Positions 52,647-64,000 of a stretch of DNA of 64,000 nucleotides are shown one piece after another (position 1 is the stretch's first letter; each line of letters starts with the position of its first letter). Position numbers and translations under genes: made by a program. Origin of the DNA: Macrothele yani (lineage: Eukaryota > Arthropoda > Arachnida > Araneae > Macrothelidae); contig CM077016.1 of the NCBI GenBank assembly GCA_039090855.1, forward strand, positions 52,533,436-52,597,435, read 5' to 3'. The notes under the pieces are model-generated. The model saw only the letters and a list, made by a program, of their open reading frames with translations. It did no database searches and had not been told where the DNA came from.

Positions 52647-53675
52647 ACTTCACTCTCTGTTCTTCGTAGTCCTTCACCCTGTTAAGAGAAACTAAATCCA
52701 ACAGAAACGATAACACAATGAAAAAGAAATATTTTTACTTCACTCTACGATCTTCGTAACCCCTTTTGTTTCTATTGGATTTAGTTTCTCTTAAGAGAAA
52801 CTAAATCCAATAGAAACGATAATAGAGTGAAAAAGAAATATTTTTACTTCACTCTCTGATCTTTGTAACCCCTTCATCCTCTTAAGAGAAACTAAATCCA
52901 ACAAAAACCATAACAGAGTGAAAAAGAAATATTTTTTACTTCACTCTCTGATCTCCGTCACCCCTTCATCCTCTTAAGAGAAACTAAATCCAACAGAAAC
53001 GATAACAGAGTGAAAAAGAAATATTTTTTACTTCACTCTCTGATCTTCGTCACCCCTTCATCCTCTTAAGAGAAACTAAATCCAACAAAAACGATAACAG
53101 AGTGAAAAAGAAGTATTTTTTACTTCACTCTCTGATCTCCGTCACCCCTTCATCCTCTTAAGAGAAACTAAATCCAACAAAAACGATAACAGAGTGAAAA
53201 CGAAATATTTTTTACTTCATTCTCTGATCTTCGTCACCCCTTCATCCTCTTAAGAAAAACTAAATCCAACAGAAACGATAGCAGAGTGAAAAAGAATTAT
53301 TTTTACTTCACTCTCTGATCTTCGTCACCACTTCATCCTCTTAAGAGAAACTAAATCCAACAGGAACGATAACAGAGTGAAAAAGAAATATTTTTACTTC
53401 ACTCTCTGATCTTCGTCACCACTTCATTCTTTTAAGAGAAACTAAATCCAACAGGAACGATAACAGAGTCAAAAAGTAATATTTTTTACTTCACTCTCTT
53501 ATCTTCGTAACCTCTTCACCCTCTTAAGAGAAAGTTAATCCAACAGGAACGATAACAAAGTGAAAAAAGAAATATTTTTACTTCACTCTCGATCTGAACT
53601 TCGAAACCCCTTCATCTTCTTAAGAAAAACTAAATCCAACAGAAACGATAACAGAGTGAAAAAGAAATATTTTTG
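52647..53675. repeat. 92-bp minisatellite, 11 units, with internal palindrome
   Basis: Units anchored on CTTCACTCT at 52648, 52738, 52847, 52939, 53031, 53123, 53215, 53306, 53397, 53489 and 53581. Spacing is 91-92 bp apart from the first two (90 and 109). Each contains CTCTTAAGAGAAACTAAATC. The third spacing is longer because of a perfect 50-bp palindrome at 52768-52817. Confidence 0.92.
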
Positions 53676-53684
53676 CATAGGGGA

Positions 53685-53893
53685 GATTTTTATATAGCGA
53701 CCACCATGGGCAATTCGTAGGGCTATAAGCAATCGCCTGTCCATAATTTAGTGCCACTGGTTCCAGGGAGCGAAGAGAGGCAGCGCCGTCAGACAGGCGC
53801 ATTGCCTATGCCTCATCAGCGAATTGAACCGCACCCATCAAGGACGAATGGTCAGAAGACAGTGCCTCTGACCATTAGCACGGGGTCGGCGAA
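53685..53893 (-). repeat. SINE-S copy, degenerate
   Basis: GCGACCACCATGGGCAA, GGCTATAAGCAATCGCC and GACGAATGGTCAGAAG follow the SINE order. B box altered (GAATTGAACC). Confidence 0.65.
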
Positions 53894-53997
53894 AAAAGTT
53901 TCATTTCGACGTCTAGAGTTTCAATTAGATCGAACTGAGATATGGATAGCGGTGACTGGGAAGGGAGAAATTAAAACCCAACACAGTTTTTCTTTAG

Positions 53998-54189
53998 GGG
54001 GTTAACGACCACCGTGAGCAAGGGACAGCAGTCGCCTGTTCCTAATTTGTGCTCATTGGTTCCAGGGAAGGGAAAGAGCCAGATTAGTAAGACGTGCACA
54101 CCGGTCATGCCTGAAACGTGACTCAAATTGGTCCCACTTTGACGAACGGTCATGGGGCAGCGCTCAGACTACTGCCCAATCGGGGCGGC
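53998..54189 (-). repeat. SINE-S copy, degenerate
   Basis: GTTAACGACCACCGTGAGCA, GGTTCCAGGGAAGGGAAAGA and the CAATCGGGGCGGC head at right. It has lost the T-run. Confidence 0.65.
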
Positions 54190-54329
54190 AAATTTCATTT
54201 AAAAAACCTGAATGAAATATCTTTTTAAATGCATGTTTTTGGAGGGAATCGCCTCTCGAGTGTAAATCAAATTTGATTTTAGATCATTCTTCATTTGCTA
54301 ATTTAAATCAGCAGTATGTGGAAATAATA

Positions 54330-55788
54330 CACTCTTTGCAAAAAAAAAAAAAAAAAAAAAAAAAACGAAGCACCCAGAAAGAATTATCCAATCGAGATGA
54401 AAATGTGTATGTGCAATGTGCAATGTACATGTATAGAAAATGATTGCAATTCCAGAACACTTGGGCCATTTATTCGGATAAGACAGCTACAAGAGTGTAA
54501 CAAGTCAGTACGTTGTAGCACCACCTCAGGCTCGGATACAAGAGGTTACCCGGAGTGGCATAGATACATACAGTTCACGGATACTGTCGTGCGGTATAGC
54601 ATGACAGATGGTGTCCAAATTGTGGGCTTGTTCGCCGACATTCCGCGATGGGCGTAGGGCGCGTCCTATTATGTACCAAACATGCTCGATCGGTGAGAGG
54701 TCTGGCGATTGAACTGGCCATGGAAGGGTGTCGACATTACGGAGGCAGGCCTGGTAGAGCCGTGCTGTGTGTGGCCGGGCATTGTCCTCTTGAAAAATTG
54801 CTCAGTGCTGCTGCGACAGGAATGGCAACACAACATGTTGTAAAATGTCATCGACATACCATTGAGCCGTGAGGGTGATACGGATGACTAACGAGGATGT
54901 CCGGCTATCGTAAAAAATGACTCCTCACACAGTTGCTCCCGGTGTACGAGCCGTGTGCTGTTTCACGGTAAAGGCAGGATCCATGCGCTGGCCGCCTCGT
55001 ATCCAGACACGTATACGCTAGTCATCGGCGCCAAGTGCAAACCGTGGCTCAACACTGAAGACAACCCAATGCCACTTGACACTATCTCACGTTGATTGGG
55101 CTCGACACCACTGCAACCGGCTTATCAGTGGTAGACGTCGGAGTGGCCTCTTCGAATGTAGTCTCCGTGCCGCAAGTCGTCTGGCGATGGTCTGGATGAC
55201 CACTTCCGTACCTGTAGACGACGCGACATGGCCGCAGATGGTTATGGCAACGACGAATTCGGTTCTGTTCGTACAGCTCTCGCAATCGCTCGATCCTCGC
55301 GCTCTGTTGTTGCCCTCGGCGGTCCACTTCCCGCGTGCCGCTGGGTTGTTCCCTCCTCTACCCATTGGCACCAACATCGTCCGATTGCCGCGTCCCTCCG
55401 AACTAAATACTTGGCGATACCGCAACTTGAAAAACCGGCCTTTATCAGCCCAATTATACATCCTCTCTTAAATTCGCTCAGCTGCTCGTATTGTGCATGG
55501 ATTCGACGTCGAGGCATCGTCGCAGTCCGTGGAGGTTAAATGCAACTTCAATACGCTGTTACAATTGTCCCTGCGCGCGAGTTTTGCTCTTGATATACTC
55601 TCCTAGATGTGAGGTTCCCATGCCCTGTGGCGGGCCATTATTTAGTCATTGGTTGTTATTTTTTAATGATTTGCATATTCTGCCCTGAGGTAATTACATG
55701 TGGAGTTTCATCAGGATCGAACGACTTTCTCGAGGTGCTTCGGGTTTCTTTTTTGTTTTTTTTTTTCGTTTTTTTTTTGCAAAGAGTG
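54330..55788 (-). mobile_element. Tc1-like transposon G, complete ends, dead
   Basis: Ends CACTCTTTGCAAAAAAAAAA and TTTTTTTTTTGCAAAGAGTG with TA outside. The minus-strand transposase starts at about 55517 (MPRRRIHAQYEQLSEFKRG). The first catalytic block reads FSVEPRF, Val replacing Asp. FQEDNARPHT and SPDLSPIEHVW keep the others. Frames change near 55245 and 55080, with stops near 55030. The ends are long A/T runs. Confidence 0.85.
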
Positions 55789-55790
55789 TA

Positions 55791-56432
55791 TAAGGAATAC
55801 CTGATTATGCCACAAATCTCTCCTCATTTTGATAGTGGAAATAGTTTTTTTCTTTAATCCAGTAGTAAATATGCTAAATCATCTAACACAGACAGGGCCC
55901 GGCTGAGGCCTGAGGTTGGCTTTTAACTGATGAAAAAGGAAATCCGGTTCGGCTAGCAGGTGGGATCGTCCTCCGACTATGCGAGATGGCTTATCTTGAC
56001 CTCTAAAATACAATTCGAGCAGAAAAACGAAGCTTGATACAGATCTGTACGAGTGAGAAAGAGTATAGGAGTGTGTGGATACGTGACCAGTTTAGAAAGC
56101 GAACACTAGACGCAATGTCCTGTAACTCTCCTCTTTCGCATAGATCAGAGCCATTACAAAACCTTCCAAAAATCAGTTATGCCCTTGCACGAAAACAATA
56201 GCGTTTACTCTTGCATGGTACGTTCCACCATGTCTGAGATGATTATTTGATGGTTATGGTAATTCTATACATAGCCTTCCTTTTCTCTCTCACGCGACTG
56301 TCCCGCATAACCCAAAGTACGACTAACCAAGAAGGTAGTCTGACGACCTAAATATGCTTAATCGTTGGTCAGTCTTAAAATACTTGTTTCAACGCGCTAT
56401 GATACGAGCGTAAAGGACAACAGCCAGCCTCC
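55791..56432. other. No gene or element seen
   Basis: No supported frame or repeat. Confidence 0.4.
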
Positions 56433-56637
56433 TCGTTGGCCGAATATTAGAGCCGTACGTTTCTGATAATTCGTCCGAGATGCGTCCGGTTTCGAATCCC
56501 GGAAAATCGTAGATGTTGTGTTTGTCTTACGGCACTGTCTCTCCCTTCACTGTAACCAGTGGCCCTAAATTACGGAAGGGCGACTGCTTATAGCTCATCA
56601 AGTTGCTCACTGTGGTCATTAAACCCGTAAAATCAAA
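56433..56637 (+). repeat. SINE-S copy, A box eroded
   Basis: GGTTTCGAATCCCGG B box at about 56488, GTTGTGTTTGTCTTACGGCA body and a short A-rich tail. 56640-57408 contains nothing recognisable apart from a T-run near 57025. Confidence 0.7.
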
Positions 56638-58592
56638 TTAGGATGAATACAACATTTGTCTAATTAGGCACAAATACATATTTTTATCATCACTATCAAT
56701 ATCCGTCATTATCAATCCATTGCAGAATGAGGGTCTCATGAAATCTTTTCCACAACTCTCGCTGTCTTGGCCTATTCTCTTCCATATAGCTATATTGGAA
56801 ATATTATCTCCTTTTTATGGATCTTTCTAACATAAGCAACCACTTGAAAGTTTACTGTTTTGTTCCTACTTCAGGGTTCAAAGAGATTCACTTGTTTACA
56901 GACTTAGTCGGTTACTCTCGAAAAAGTGAATAAACAAATGTTGGAAGATTGTTACGTGAGTAGTCCTTTTATCATGTCCTATTGATATTACAAGTTTACA
57001 ATGTTATTACCCTGTGGCTCCAAGAAGTTTTTTTTTTTTTTTCACTTTTAGATTTAATTTCTTTTATCTTCTTCGGGCTTGGATAATTTACACGTCGGCG
57101 ATGCCTCTCGCGTTCGCACATACACATACATCAACACGCGCCGTCTCAAAATCACATCCAGTTGTGACAATCTTCTGAAGTCCGATCGAGTCCACAGTTG
57201 TCACATGACCTAATAAAACAAATTATACCTCCACCAAATCAGTAGCACATCGAGAGCGCATCCAGCTTTACTCCGTTCTTACTCACCTTGAGAAGGGAAA
57301 CGCACATTCCCGGCCATACTCTTTTAAAAAAGAAAAACTACGGTAATTTTTGCTTTTAGACGTAGTCAAAGACAGTCTAATAATAAAACTAATCTTTTCA
57401 AGAACTATATACTCCAGTCAAAAGATTATGGCTACCTGTTAGTGTGAAGTATGACCGCCTCGTGCTATTAATAGCGCAGATATACGGCGTGATATTGATT
57501 CAGTGAGATCTCTGAATTTTTCTATAGGAATGCTATACCATGCAGACACCAGAGCTTCACACAAATCATCAATACTCATGTGTGCCCTACGTGGAACCTG
57601 TAGGTCAATATAGTCCCACAGGTGGGCAATGGGATTGATGCCCGGCGAGTACGGTGGCCAGGATAGTAAGCTAAAGTCACTGGAATGCTCCTCAAACCAT
57701 TCTCACACACGCATAGCAAAAGGGCGAGGGGCATTATCTTGCTGGAAGCAGCCAGTGAGATAGGAGTATTCAGTCATCATGAATGGCAGCACCTGATCCG
57801 ACACAAAGGATAGGTAGCCTGAAGTGTTCATCGTGCGATAGAGGGGATAATTGCTCCCAATGATTCTCAGGAAAACATGCCCCTACACGAATACTCTGCC
57901 ATCCTCCTGCCTGTTTCTTCTCGAGCATCGTGTCAGGATGATTTCTGTCAGCAGTGCTTCGCCATACTTTCCATCGATCATCCACACGATAAAGCAGAAG
58001 ACGTGATTCGTAAAGGCAACTGTCATTCACTGTTCGATGGTCCAATGCCGCCTCTGAGATACAAATTCACGCGATAATCGTCGATGTCTAGCGGTCAGCA
58101 TTGGTACCCTGAGTGGACTGCAGCTCCGGAGACCCATAGAGAGGAGAGTTCGTTGTACTGTGGTCTTCGATACACTCCTCGATGTTCCTGCATTAAATGC
58201 TCTGGCCAGTTGTTCCACTGTGGCCCTTCTGTTGGACTGTACTAGTCGGGATATCCTTCGTTGCCCACGATCGTCAATGCTTCGTGGGTGTCACCTATTA
58301 CCCCGATTACTGCAGGTCTTGCCGGTTTCCTTTCATTCCTGAAATACTTTAACAACTGCGCCACGTGAACAGCCCTCAATATCGGCGGTTCCTGTAATGC
58401 TACCACCCTTCAGACGGTGGCCAACAATCATTCCTTTTTCAAACTCTGTTAGGTCACGTCCTTTTCCCATTTTCACGCGAAACTGCATACCGCCCTTTTA
58501 AATGTCCTGCAAGATTTGCTTATTTTGTTACTGGCCGCTAATTACCGTTCTATAACGTAAAGTCTTTTCGTACTGAACTTTTATCGCTCTTC

Positions 58593-58819
58593 TTTTTTTT
58601 TTTTTTTTTTGATTGGAATTTTAACGACCACCGTGAGCAACTCAATGGGCTATAAGCAGTCGCCCGTCCCTAATTTAGGGTCACTGGTTCCAGGGAAGGG
58701 AGAGAGCCAGTGCCGTAAGACAAACACAACATCCATGCCTGACCGGGATTCGAACCCGGACCTCTTACGGACGAATGACCAGAGGCCAGCGCTTTAGACC
58801 ACTGCGCCACCGGGGCGGC
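58593..58819 (-). repeat. SINE-S copy with perfect 12-bp TSD
   Basis: TTATCGCTCTTC flanks both sides (58581-58592 and 58820-58831). The head begins GCCGCCCCGGTGGCGCAGTG exactly at the duplication, so this copy defines the full SINE: tRNA-like head about 75 bp, body about 130 bp, A tail. Confidence 0.93.
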
Positions 58820-59097
58820 TTATCGCTCTTCTTAAGTTATTTTAAAAACATAACCATACAATGAAAGAGTTCCTAAATTAAACCTTAACGGCCAGACGAA
58901 ACATTTAAACAGAAATCAACTTACTGTAAATCATGCTTTATTTCTCCAGCACAGATAACAGCACTTCAGGATAGTATAGAAATCACAAAACACATCTCTA
59001 ACACAAATCAACACCCCACATTCAACAACACCCCACAAGAGCAACTGTTGTCTCGTAGTTTATATCTATGGTTCTTATCTCATAACAGACATACATC

Positions 59098-59262
59098 ACG
59101 TTCATTCTGACCTCAATCGTGTTGCCAACAGTATTCGTTTGGGAGAGGAGATATCACGTTAAGTGTGAAGTATAACTGAGAACAAACTCAACATTTACAT
59201 AGGGAAAGAAACTAAAAAGGAAAGTTAATTCAGAATATACGTCACAGTTCCTTCTTACATCA
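59098..59262 (+). repeat. Interspersed repeat R1, copy 4
   Basis: GAGATATCACGTTAAGTGTG and AAGAAACTAAAAAGGAAAG in the order of the 10372 copy. It lies inside transposon H. Confidence 0.6.
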
Positions 59263-59293
59263 GGGGTGTTCATGAGTTTTTGACTGGACTGTG

Positions 59294-60685
59294 TATGTGG
59301 CAACGATTTCCGTTGCCTTGGACGAGCGCTATTACTAGAGAAGGTTTAGTTTATCCTTTTTTTCCCCCAAATGTGGGGGTTGGAAACATCATCACTTCAC
59401 ACGTCGTTGCAGGAAAAAATAACTACTGCTTCGCAAGAATATTATTCTGAAAATGGTACTTTGAAAGTTAGAACTCTTTTTGAGTGGGCTACCTAACTAC
59501 ATAATCCCATATAATCAAAAGGAAAATCACAATGCTCTTGCAAATATGGTATGTTTTTAATAAATATTTTTGTGGATCATGAAACATATTGTTGCCAGTT
59601 ATTGAGAAGCGCGTATTATTGTGTATTAGCGATGCTTCATATTTACCTCAGAAGGATTTCACGAAATAATGCTCTAGCTTCTCTGTTTGTTTCGCGTCTA
59701 GAAAATCCGATAGTACCATGTAACAGCACTTGTTGACAAGAAACTTCTAAACAAAGGAGATAGTGTGAAAGGGAAAAAGAGAAGAAAAAAAAAACTTGTT
59801 TTCTTTTGCTGTCGCAGTGTTCTCTATCGGGAGGCGTCTTTCGCTTTTGTTCGGCAGGTTCTTGTGGGGCTAATTAAGATCCATCCTTTCTGCGTTGGAC
59901 GCGCGGCGTAACGCCAGCGTGATGTTCTAAGAGCGGAAGAACTGCTCGGCAAAGCACAAGAGAAGGAGATGAAACTTCATCCTAGAAAATGCCACGTTTT
60001 AATCTTCGGCAGAATTAATTTTCTAATCACTAGACCACTTTTTTCGTTCCTGTTTTTCTCAGCGAGAGGACGTCTTTTTCTTTAAGAAAGGGCAAACACA
60101 AAACTACTGGGAGGTTCTCGGCAAAGAATAATAACAGCGGTTAAAATTAACTGAATATAATTTCGAGGAATGCTTGCTAAAGGATAATTCCACTGAAATG
60201 AATTTTTCCCCGCCCCTCAGTAAAATGTTTTGAACGGATTTGAAAGCTTTGACTGTTTTCGTTCGCGCAATTTTCCTATGAATATTTTGAGACCTATCAT
60301 TGTTTCGTGCTGAAACAACAGTTTAAAATTAATTTCAGTTTTAAGAGGAATGCCTATTATTGTTTTTACATTACATGATAACCTAAAACTTGAGATTTAC
60401 ATTGATAAGACCTTAATTAGTAAGCGCTCGTAAATCCTTCGAATAAAGTACATCCTTTCTATAGTTGAACGTGTATTTAATTCATAAATACTTGTCCTTT
60501 TTAAGCTATAGAAAACAAAGTATATACGAAAACAATGGAACTGATATTTTGTTCACAATGTTTTTTTACTTGATTAAATGTTGGTACCTGTGAAAAAAAT
60601 GTCGATTCCATCTAGGTAATTTTTTAAGGTTACTGGCTGAAAGGAAACGATTAGCCACTTGGAAGTTCCTATTTTCTCGAAATAT
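59294..60685. other. No gene or element seen
   Basis: AT-rich DNA without a supported frame. Confidence 0.4.
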
Positions 60686-60690
60686 TAATT

Positions 60691-62651
60691 GAGGACCTGG
60701 GTGGACTAACGACTTAACGACATTATGCTGTTATTCAGGCGCGACACTAAAGTGGTCTGGGGTGGGCTTCAGCTCACCCAAATTTTCTTTGAGCCCACCC
60801 TTTAGCCCCCCAAAAATATTTCAACATTGGGAACATATGGAGGGTGTAACCATCTAAGATTCTAGGGAACTTGGATAAATTAATGTATGTGAATTTCTCG
60901 ATTTCACTGACATTTTGGTATATAAAATAAATTCTTTGTTAGATTTAATGTTTGTACTTGTGGGAAGTGGAGGGAGACCTCTGGGGAAATTTCTACGAGA
61001 GCAGTAGAAACATACTATTTTTGTAGTTATAGTTTAAAACGATGAGAGAGAGAGAGAGGTGGGGTTTCCTAGTCAGGTTACAAACTAAACTTCATAAACA
61101 GCCTTCTGAAAGCAAAAAAAGACTAACCTAAGTAAGCTAAAATTGCGAAGAAATAAATACTAACTTGCCATAGAGATTCGTATCCATGGTTCCCATACTA
61201 CTTACACTGAATACTACTGCATTATTTACTTGAAACTTTTTTTACTAAAGAAAACGTTATCAACTTGGGTTGAATGCACATGAAGTGAATGTTTTGCCAA
61301 AATTTCTGCCAGACACTTCAAAACCTGTCCCCCCTCCCATCGTGCCCCCCCCCTCTAGCCGACCCAAGTCGGAGCGACTGGCATCACCACTGCTGTTATT
61401 GCTCTCATTGCATTTTCCGAAACCAGACACTGTAATTTATAATCTCTGTTAGTTGTGTTGCTCTAACTGGCCACTAGATGGCAGGAGAAAGCTTTGGTAT
61501 TTGGAAACGCGTTCTAAGCTGAGCAGCCATTTGAAGTTAATCCTTTAGTCCATAGCATGAATGTCCATAGCATGAATGTTGCACGTGGTAGTGTGTACGC
61601 ACACACGTTCAGCTATTTTTTGCTCAAATATACAATGAAGAGTGAATCGAGCGAAGAAAGTCTTTATGTGTGTAATGACAGTGCAGTTAAAAGAGGAGTG
61701 AAGAGAACAATTACAGTGTCTGGTTTTGGAAAATTCAATGGGAGCAATAACAGCTTAAGTGACTTTAAGTCCTTAGTCCGCCCAGGTCCTCAATTTTGCA
61801 TAAAAAGTGTGTCATTCTCAAGTATACTCCTAGCAATTTCTCCACCTCCGAGTCTTATATACCAATGTTTCAGCCTTATACCACCTTGAGCAAGACAAAT
61901 GCTTTTACCTCAAAGAAAGAAGATTTGCATCTAGTGAAACCAAGTCCACCTGGACTAAAGAAGGCAAAGGTAGAAGATGTGCTGTTCTTGCTGAAGTAAA
62001 TGAACCTTGAAAATGCCCAGTGGCTTCAAGAGATTCTCACTAGTAATAATAATAATATGGATATCCACAATGATGCTGACGAAGATAACATCAGCAATTG
62101 TGAGGAACTTCATACTCAAGAGTAACATGATAGACTGTTAACTTGTGTGACATGTCGGATTTTGTTTCAAAATATGTGTTGCCAGAAACTTCTACAACTG
62201 TACTCAGACGAATGCTCTAATAATATTAATTTTGCACACTTGAATAACGCACTGGAATGTAAAAGGTATTTTAAAACAAAGTTTAAGTGTTGTTTATTAT
62301 TGTTTCATTTGTAAAAGGACACTTTCATATTTGTATTATTGATAAATTGATCTTTCAGAACTAATCACCTTCGTATTGTACTCCTTTTTCCTTATTTATG
62401 GTAAAACTGCATTCGTCATAGTGTTATATGGACTAACGACTTAAGAGAGCCCTACATATTTCAATAAAAGTTAGTATTAAAGGGCATTGTAATGAATACA
62501 TCCTCTTTTCAAGTAAATAAGTAATACTACTATTTCCTACATAACTGAGTGTGTCCTAAATCTTCATGTGATTAGAGTAATATGAGGTCGAACTTTCAAC
62601 TTAAGTTTACTTAGAACTATGAAATTAAGTCGTTAGTCCACCGAGGTCCTC
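60691..62651. mobile_element. DNA transposon of unknown superfamily, TIRs starting GAGGACC
   Basis: The left end GAGGACCTGGGTGGACTAAC continues with GACTTAA; the right end is its inverted copy with one change. AATT lies on both flanks. Related words recur inside, at about 61768 (AGTCCTTAGTCCGCC) and 62428 (GGACTAACGACTTAA). A frame at 61557-61889 and its neighbour 61869-61999 give peptides with KPSPPGLKKAKVEDVLFLLK, unlike any transposase I know. Probably a broken or non-autonomous copy. Confidence 0.6.
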
Positions 62652-62789
62652 AATTGTTTAGATACTCGCGGTATGTAAAATCATCAAACCTACACAGAGG
62701 TGAAGTCTGAAAAATGCCAAGGATGCTGCATTAGTTCTTAAGATTATTTAAAGAAGCTTGCATGCGAAACGTGGGTAAAGTTATTACTA

Positions 62790-62990
62790 CTTTTTTTTTC
62801 TTTTATGGGGGAGAGTTAAACTACACCATGAGCAGTCTTCCGTCCCTAATTCAGGGCCGCTTGTTCCATAGAGAGAGAGAGAGAGAGCTATAAGGCAAGC
62901 TCATCACCCATACCTCGTCCAGGGCTCCAGACTAGCGTTGGACGACTATCCACAAACCAGCCCCTCCAACCACTCGCCCAACGGGACAGT
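62790..62990 (-). repeat. SINE-S copy, degenerate
   Basis: T-run, GAGCAGTCTTCCGTCCCTAA, a GAGA repeat and CACTCGCCCAACGGGAC follow the SINE order. Confidence 0.55.
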
Positions 62991-63134
62991 GTGGATAGTA
63001 TGCTAAATCCAAAGTCATCTTTTATCGACTAGGTGGTAATCAACCTTCTAAAGCAGCCTTCACTTGGTCATGCCTGTAGCAAGCTTTTTATGCATTTCCG
63101 TGGGTGGTGAACAGGCTTGCGAAAGTGGTAAACT

Positions 63135-63708
63135 TATAACGAAGTAAATTTCTCCGTCATTTTTGGTCTACGAGGCCGCTTATTCCGGAACAAGTCGCTC
63201 TAACAACTGAGCTATGCAGACGATTATTCTGATTCCTATCTGCCTTTATGTCGTGTGCGTCCTGCTGGCAGGTACGTCACATCTCCCCCCCCCCGAAAGA
63301 GGGCCGGGGGCATGGCCCACGGGTCAGCCGTGACCATGAATCGTTGCAGGCAGCCATCCACTGTAGAACGTGCACTTGAGAACTCCCAGTCAATCTGCTG
63401 TGTGGAATGCAACAACACACATTTTTATTTTTCGAAGCGCTGGAGAAGGAATTCTCTGATTTTTCCTGTCTCGCGGTGTGGAAATAACATCACACCAATG
63501 CAAGATTTTGAACGGCCGGGTCATCCGGATAGTTCGGGCGCCATTATAACGAAGTAAATTTCTCCGTCATTTTTTGGTCTACGCCGGGATTCGAACCCGA
63601 GGCCGCTTATTCCGGAACAAGTCGCTCTACCAACTGAGCTACGCAGACGATTATTCTGATTCCTATCTGCCTTTATGTCGTGTGCGTCCTGCTGGCAGGT
63701 ACGTCACA
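63135..63708 (-). mobile_element. TRIM copy 4: complete, with AACT TSD
   Basis: LTRs 63135-63281 and 63545-63708 flank 263 bp that match the internal part of copy 1 closely. AACT lies on both outer flanks. The minus strand has ATGGCGCCCGAAC after the 5' LTR and a G-run ending GGAGA before the 3' LTR. The 3' LTR has lost about 17 bases across its B box, so the two LTRs differ and this copy is not new. Confidence 0.87.
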
Positions 63709-63743
63709 AACTATCTTAGACGATTTACAGCGAAACAGCTTTT

Positions 63744-63876
63744 TGTTGATGACGGGGATTGAATCCCCATCCTTCTGCTCCAGAGCCGAATGCTTTCCCA
63801 ATTAAGCTACACCGACGAAATTCAGCGCTCCAACTTTGCTGTCTTGGCATGTGCTTTATCTCTGTAGTGCATCACA
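63744..63876 (-). repeat. Solo TRIM LTR, third subfamily
   Basis: The minus strand begins TGTGATGCACTACAGAG and ends TCATCAACA. The tRNA-like core has GTGTAGCTTAATTGGGAAAG and GGGGATTCAATCCCC. Same subfamily as 16938-17076. No TSD. Confidence 0.65.
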
Positions 63877-63974
63877 AATTTTACATTTTATTTCCCGTAA
63901 GACAGGTCCGAATAACTGGTCTTATTGTGAGTTAACTTTTTATGTACTTTTTAAAGGCGTAAGTTTGCTTCGGG

Positions 63975-64000
63975 GTTGAAGGACCATCATGAGCAGTTCT
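63975..64000 (-). repeat. SINE-S fragment cut by the window edge
   Basis: GGTTGAAGGACCATCATGAG resembles the tail side of the SINE (GGTTTAACGACCACCGTGAG). Confidence 0.4.

Larger units (their letters stand above)
57412..59293 (-). mobile_element. Tc1-like transposon H with later insertions
   Basis: Ends share CCAGTCAAAA (57414 and, inverted, near 59278). The transposase starts at ATG 58470 (MGKGRDLTEFEKGMIVGHR) and ends near 57435. First block AFTNHVFCF (Asn for Asp), second CFQQDNAPRP (Asp kept), third SPGINPIAHLWD (Ala for Glu). At least four frame changes or stops. A SINE and a repeat R1 copy lie in its 5' part, which explains the unusual length. Confidence 0.8.

Noticed and set aside
52647..53675. 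CRISPR-like array (regular repeats)
   Set aside because: The 92-bp units are contiguous with no unique spacers, so this is a minisatellite. The same holds for the 31-bp and 146-bp arrays.
61557..61889. Host gene
   Set aside because: It lies inside inverted ends and reads through an internal copy of the end word, so it was treated as transposon content.

Overview
The window looks like arthropod nuclear DNA (possibly a chelicerate; inferred only from the repeat types, low confidence). It is almost entirely mobile-element debris. I recognise no intact host gene, rRNA gene or bona fide tRNA gene.

Positions 1-8200 hold the right part of an endogenous, decayed Polinton/adintovirus-like DNA virus on the + strand. 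From left to right it has: a gene open at the left edge of the window that encodes a parvovirus-type phospholipase A2 domain, a zinc ribbon and a retroviral-type integrase in one frame; a broken chromodomain tail; a foreign or intergenic patch (1500-2040); an acidic orphan; a small zinc-finger protein; a protein-primed family B DNA polymerase broken by two stops and at least three frameshifts; and six small orphans. Five viral genes begin in the same ATAAATGGA context. The cluster ends in a 9-bp hairpin followed by a T-run. No capsid gene is visible, so the element must continue to the left.

Positions 8970-64000 are nested transposons. Tc1-like elements lie at 8976-10200, 10572-11993, 24727-26074, 27702-29247, 36132-37372, about 48160-49701, 49708-50980, 54330-55788 and 57412-59293. 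Mariner elements lie at 12134-14520 (split), 19078-20790 (split and rearranged), 22795-23778, 26386-27690, 30052-30460 and 38326-39510. Most have terminal inverted repeats (TIRs), and nearly all transposases are dead. Two hAT-type non-autonomous elements have perfect 8-bp target-site duplications (TSDs). Also present are an RTE-type LINE 3' end, a CACTA-like insertion, a piggyBac-type MITE, two TTAA-flanked foldbacks, two foldbacks with tRNA-like arms, and about 16 copies of a tRNA-derived SINE, several with 9-12 bp TSDs.

The most unusual system is a set of miniature LTR retrotransposons (TRIMs): 13526-14118, 17380-17779, 42990-43423 and 63135-63708, plus solo LTRs at 14932-15093, 16938-17076, 38100-38231, 49844-50009 and 63744-63876. 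Their 132-166 bp LTRs each carry a tRNA-like Pol III promoter. The complete copies have a primer-binding site directly after the 5' LTR, a purine tract directly before the 3' LTR, no coding capacity and 4-bp TSDs (GTAC, AAAT, AACT; AGCC for one solo LTR). The design parallels the plant Cassandra elements, which carry 5S rDNA in the LTR, but uses tRNA-like sequence.

Tandem arrays include a 146-bp unit (four sites), a 92-bp unit (11 copies), a 31-bp unit (8 copies) and a degenerate unit of about 155 bp that carries a CTCF-like motif in nearly every copy.
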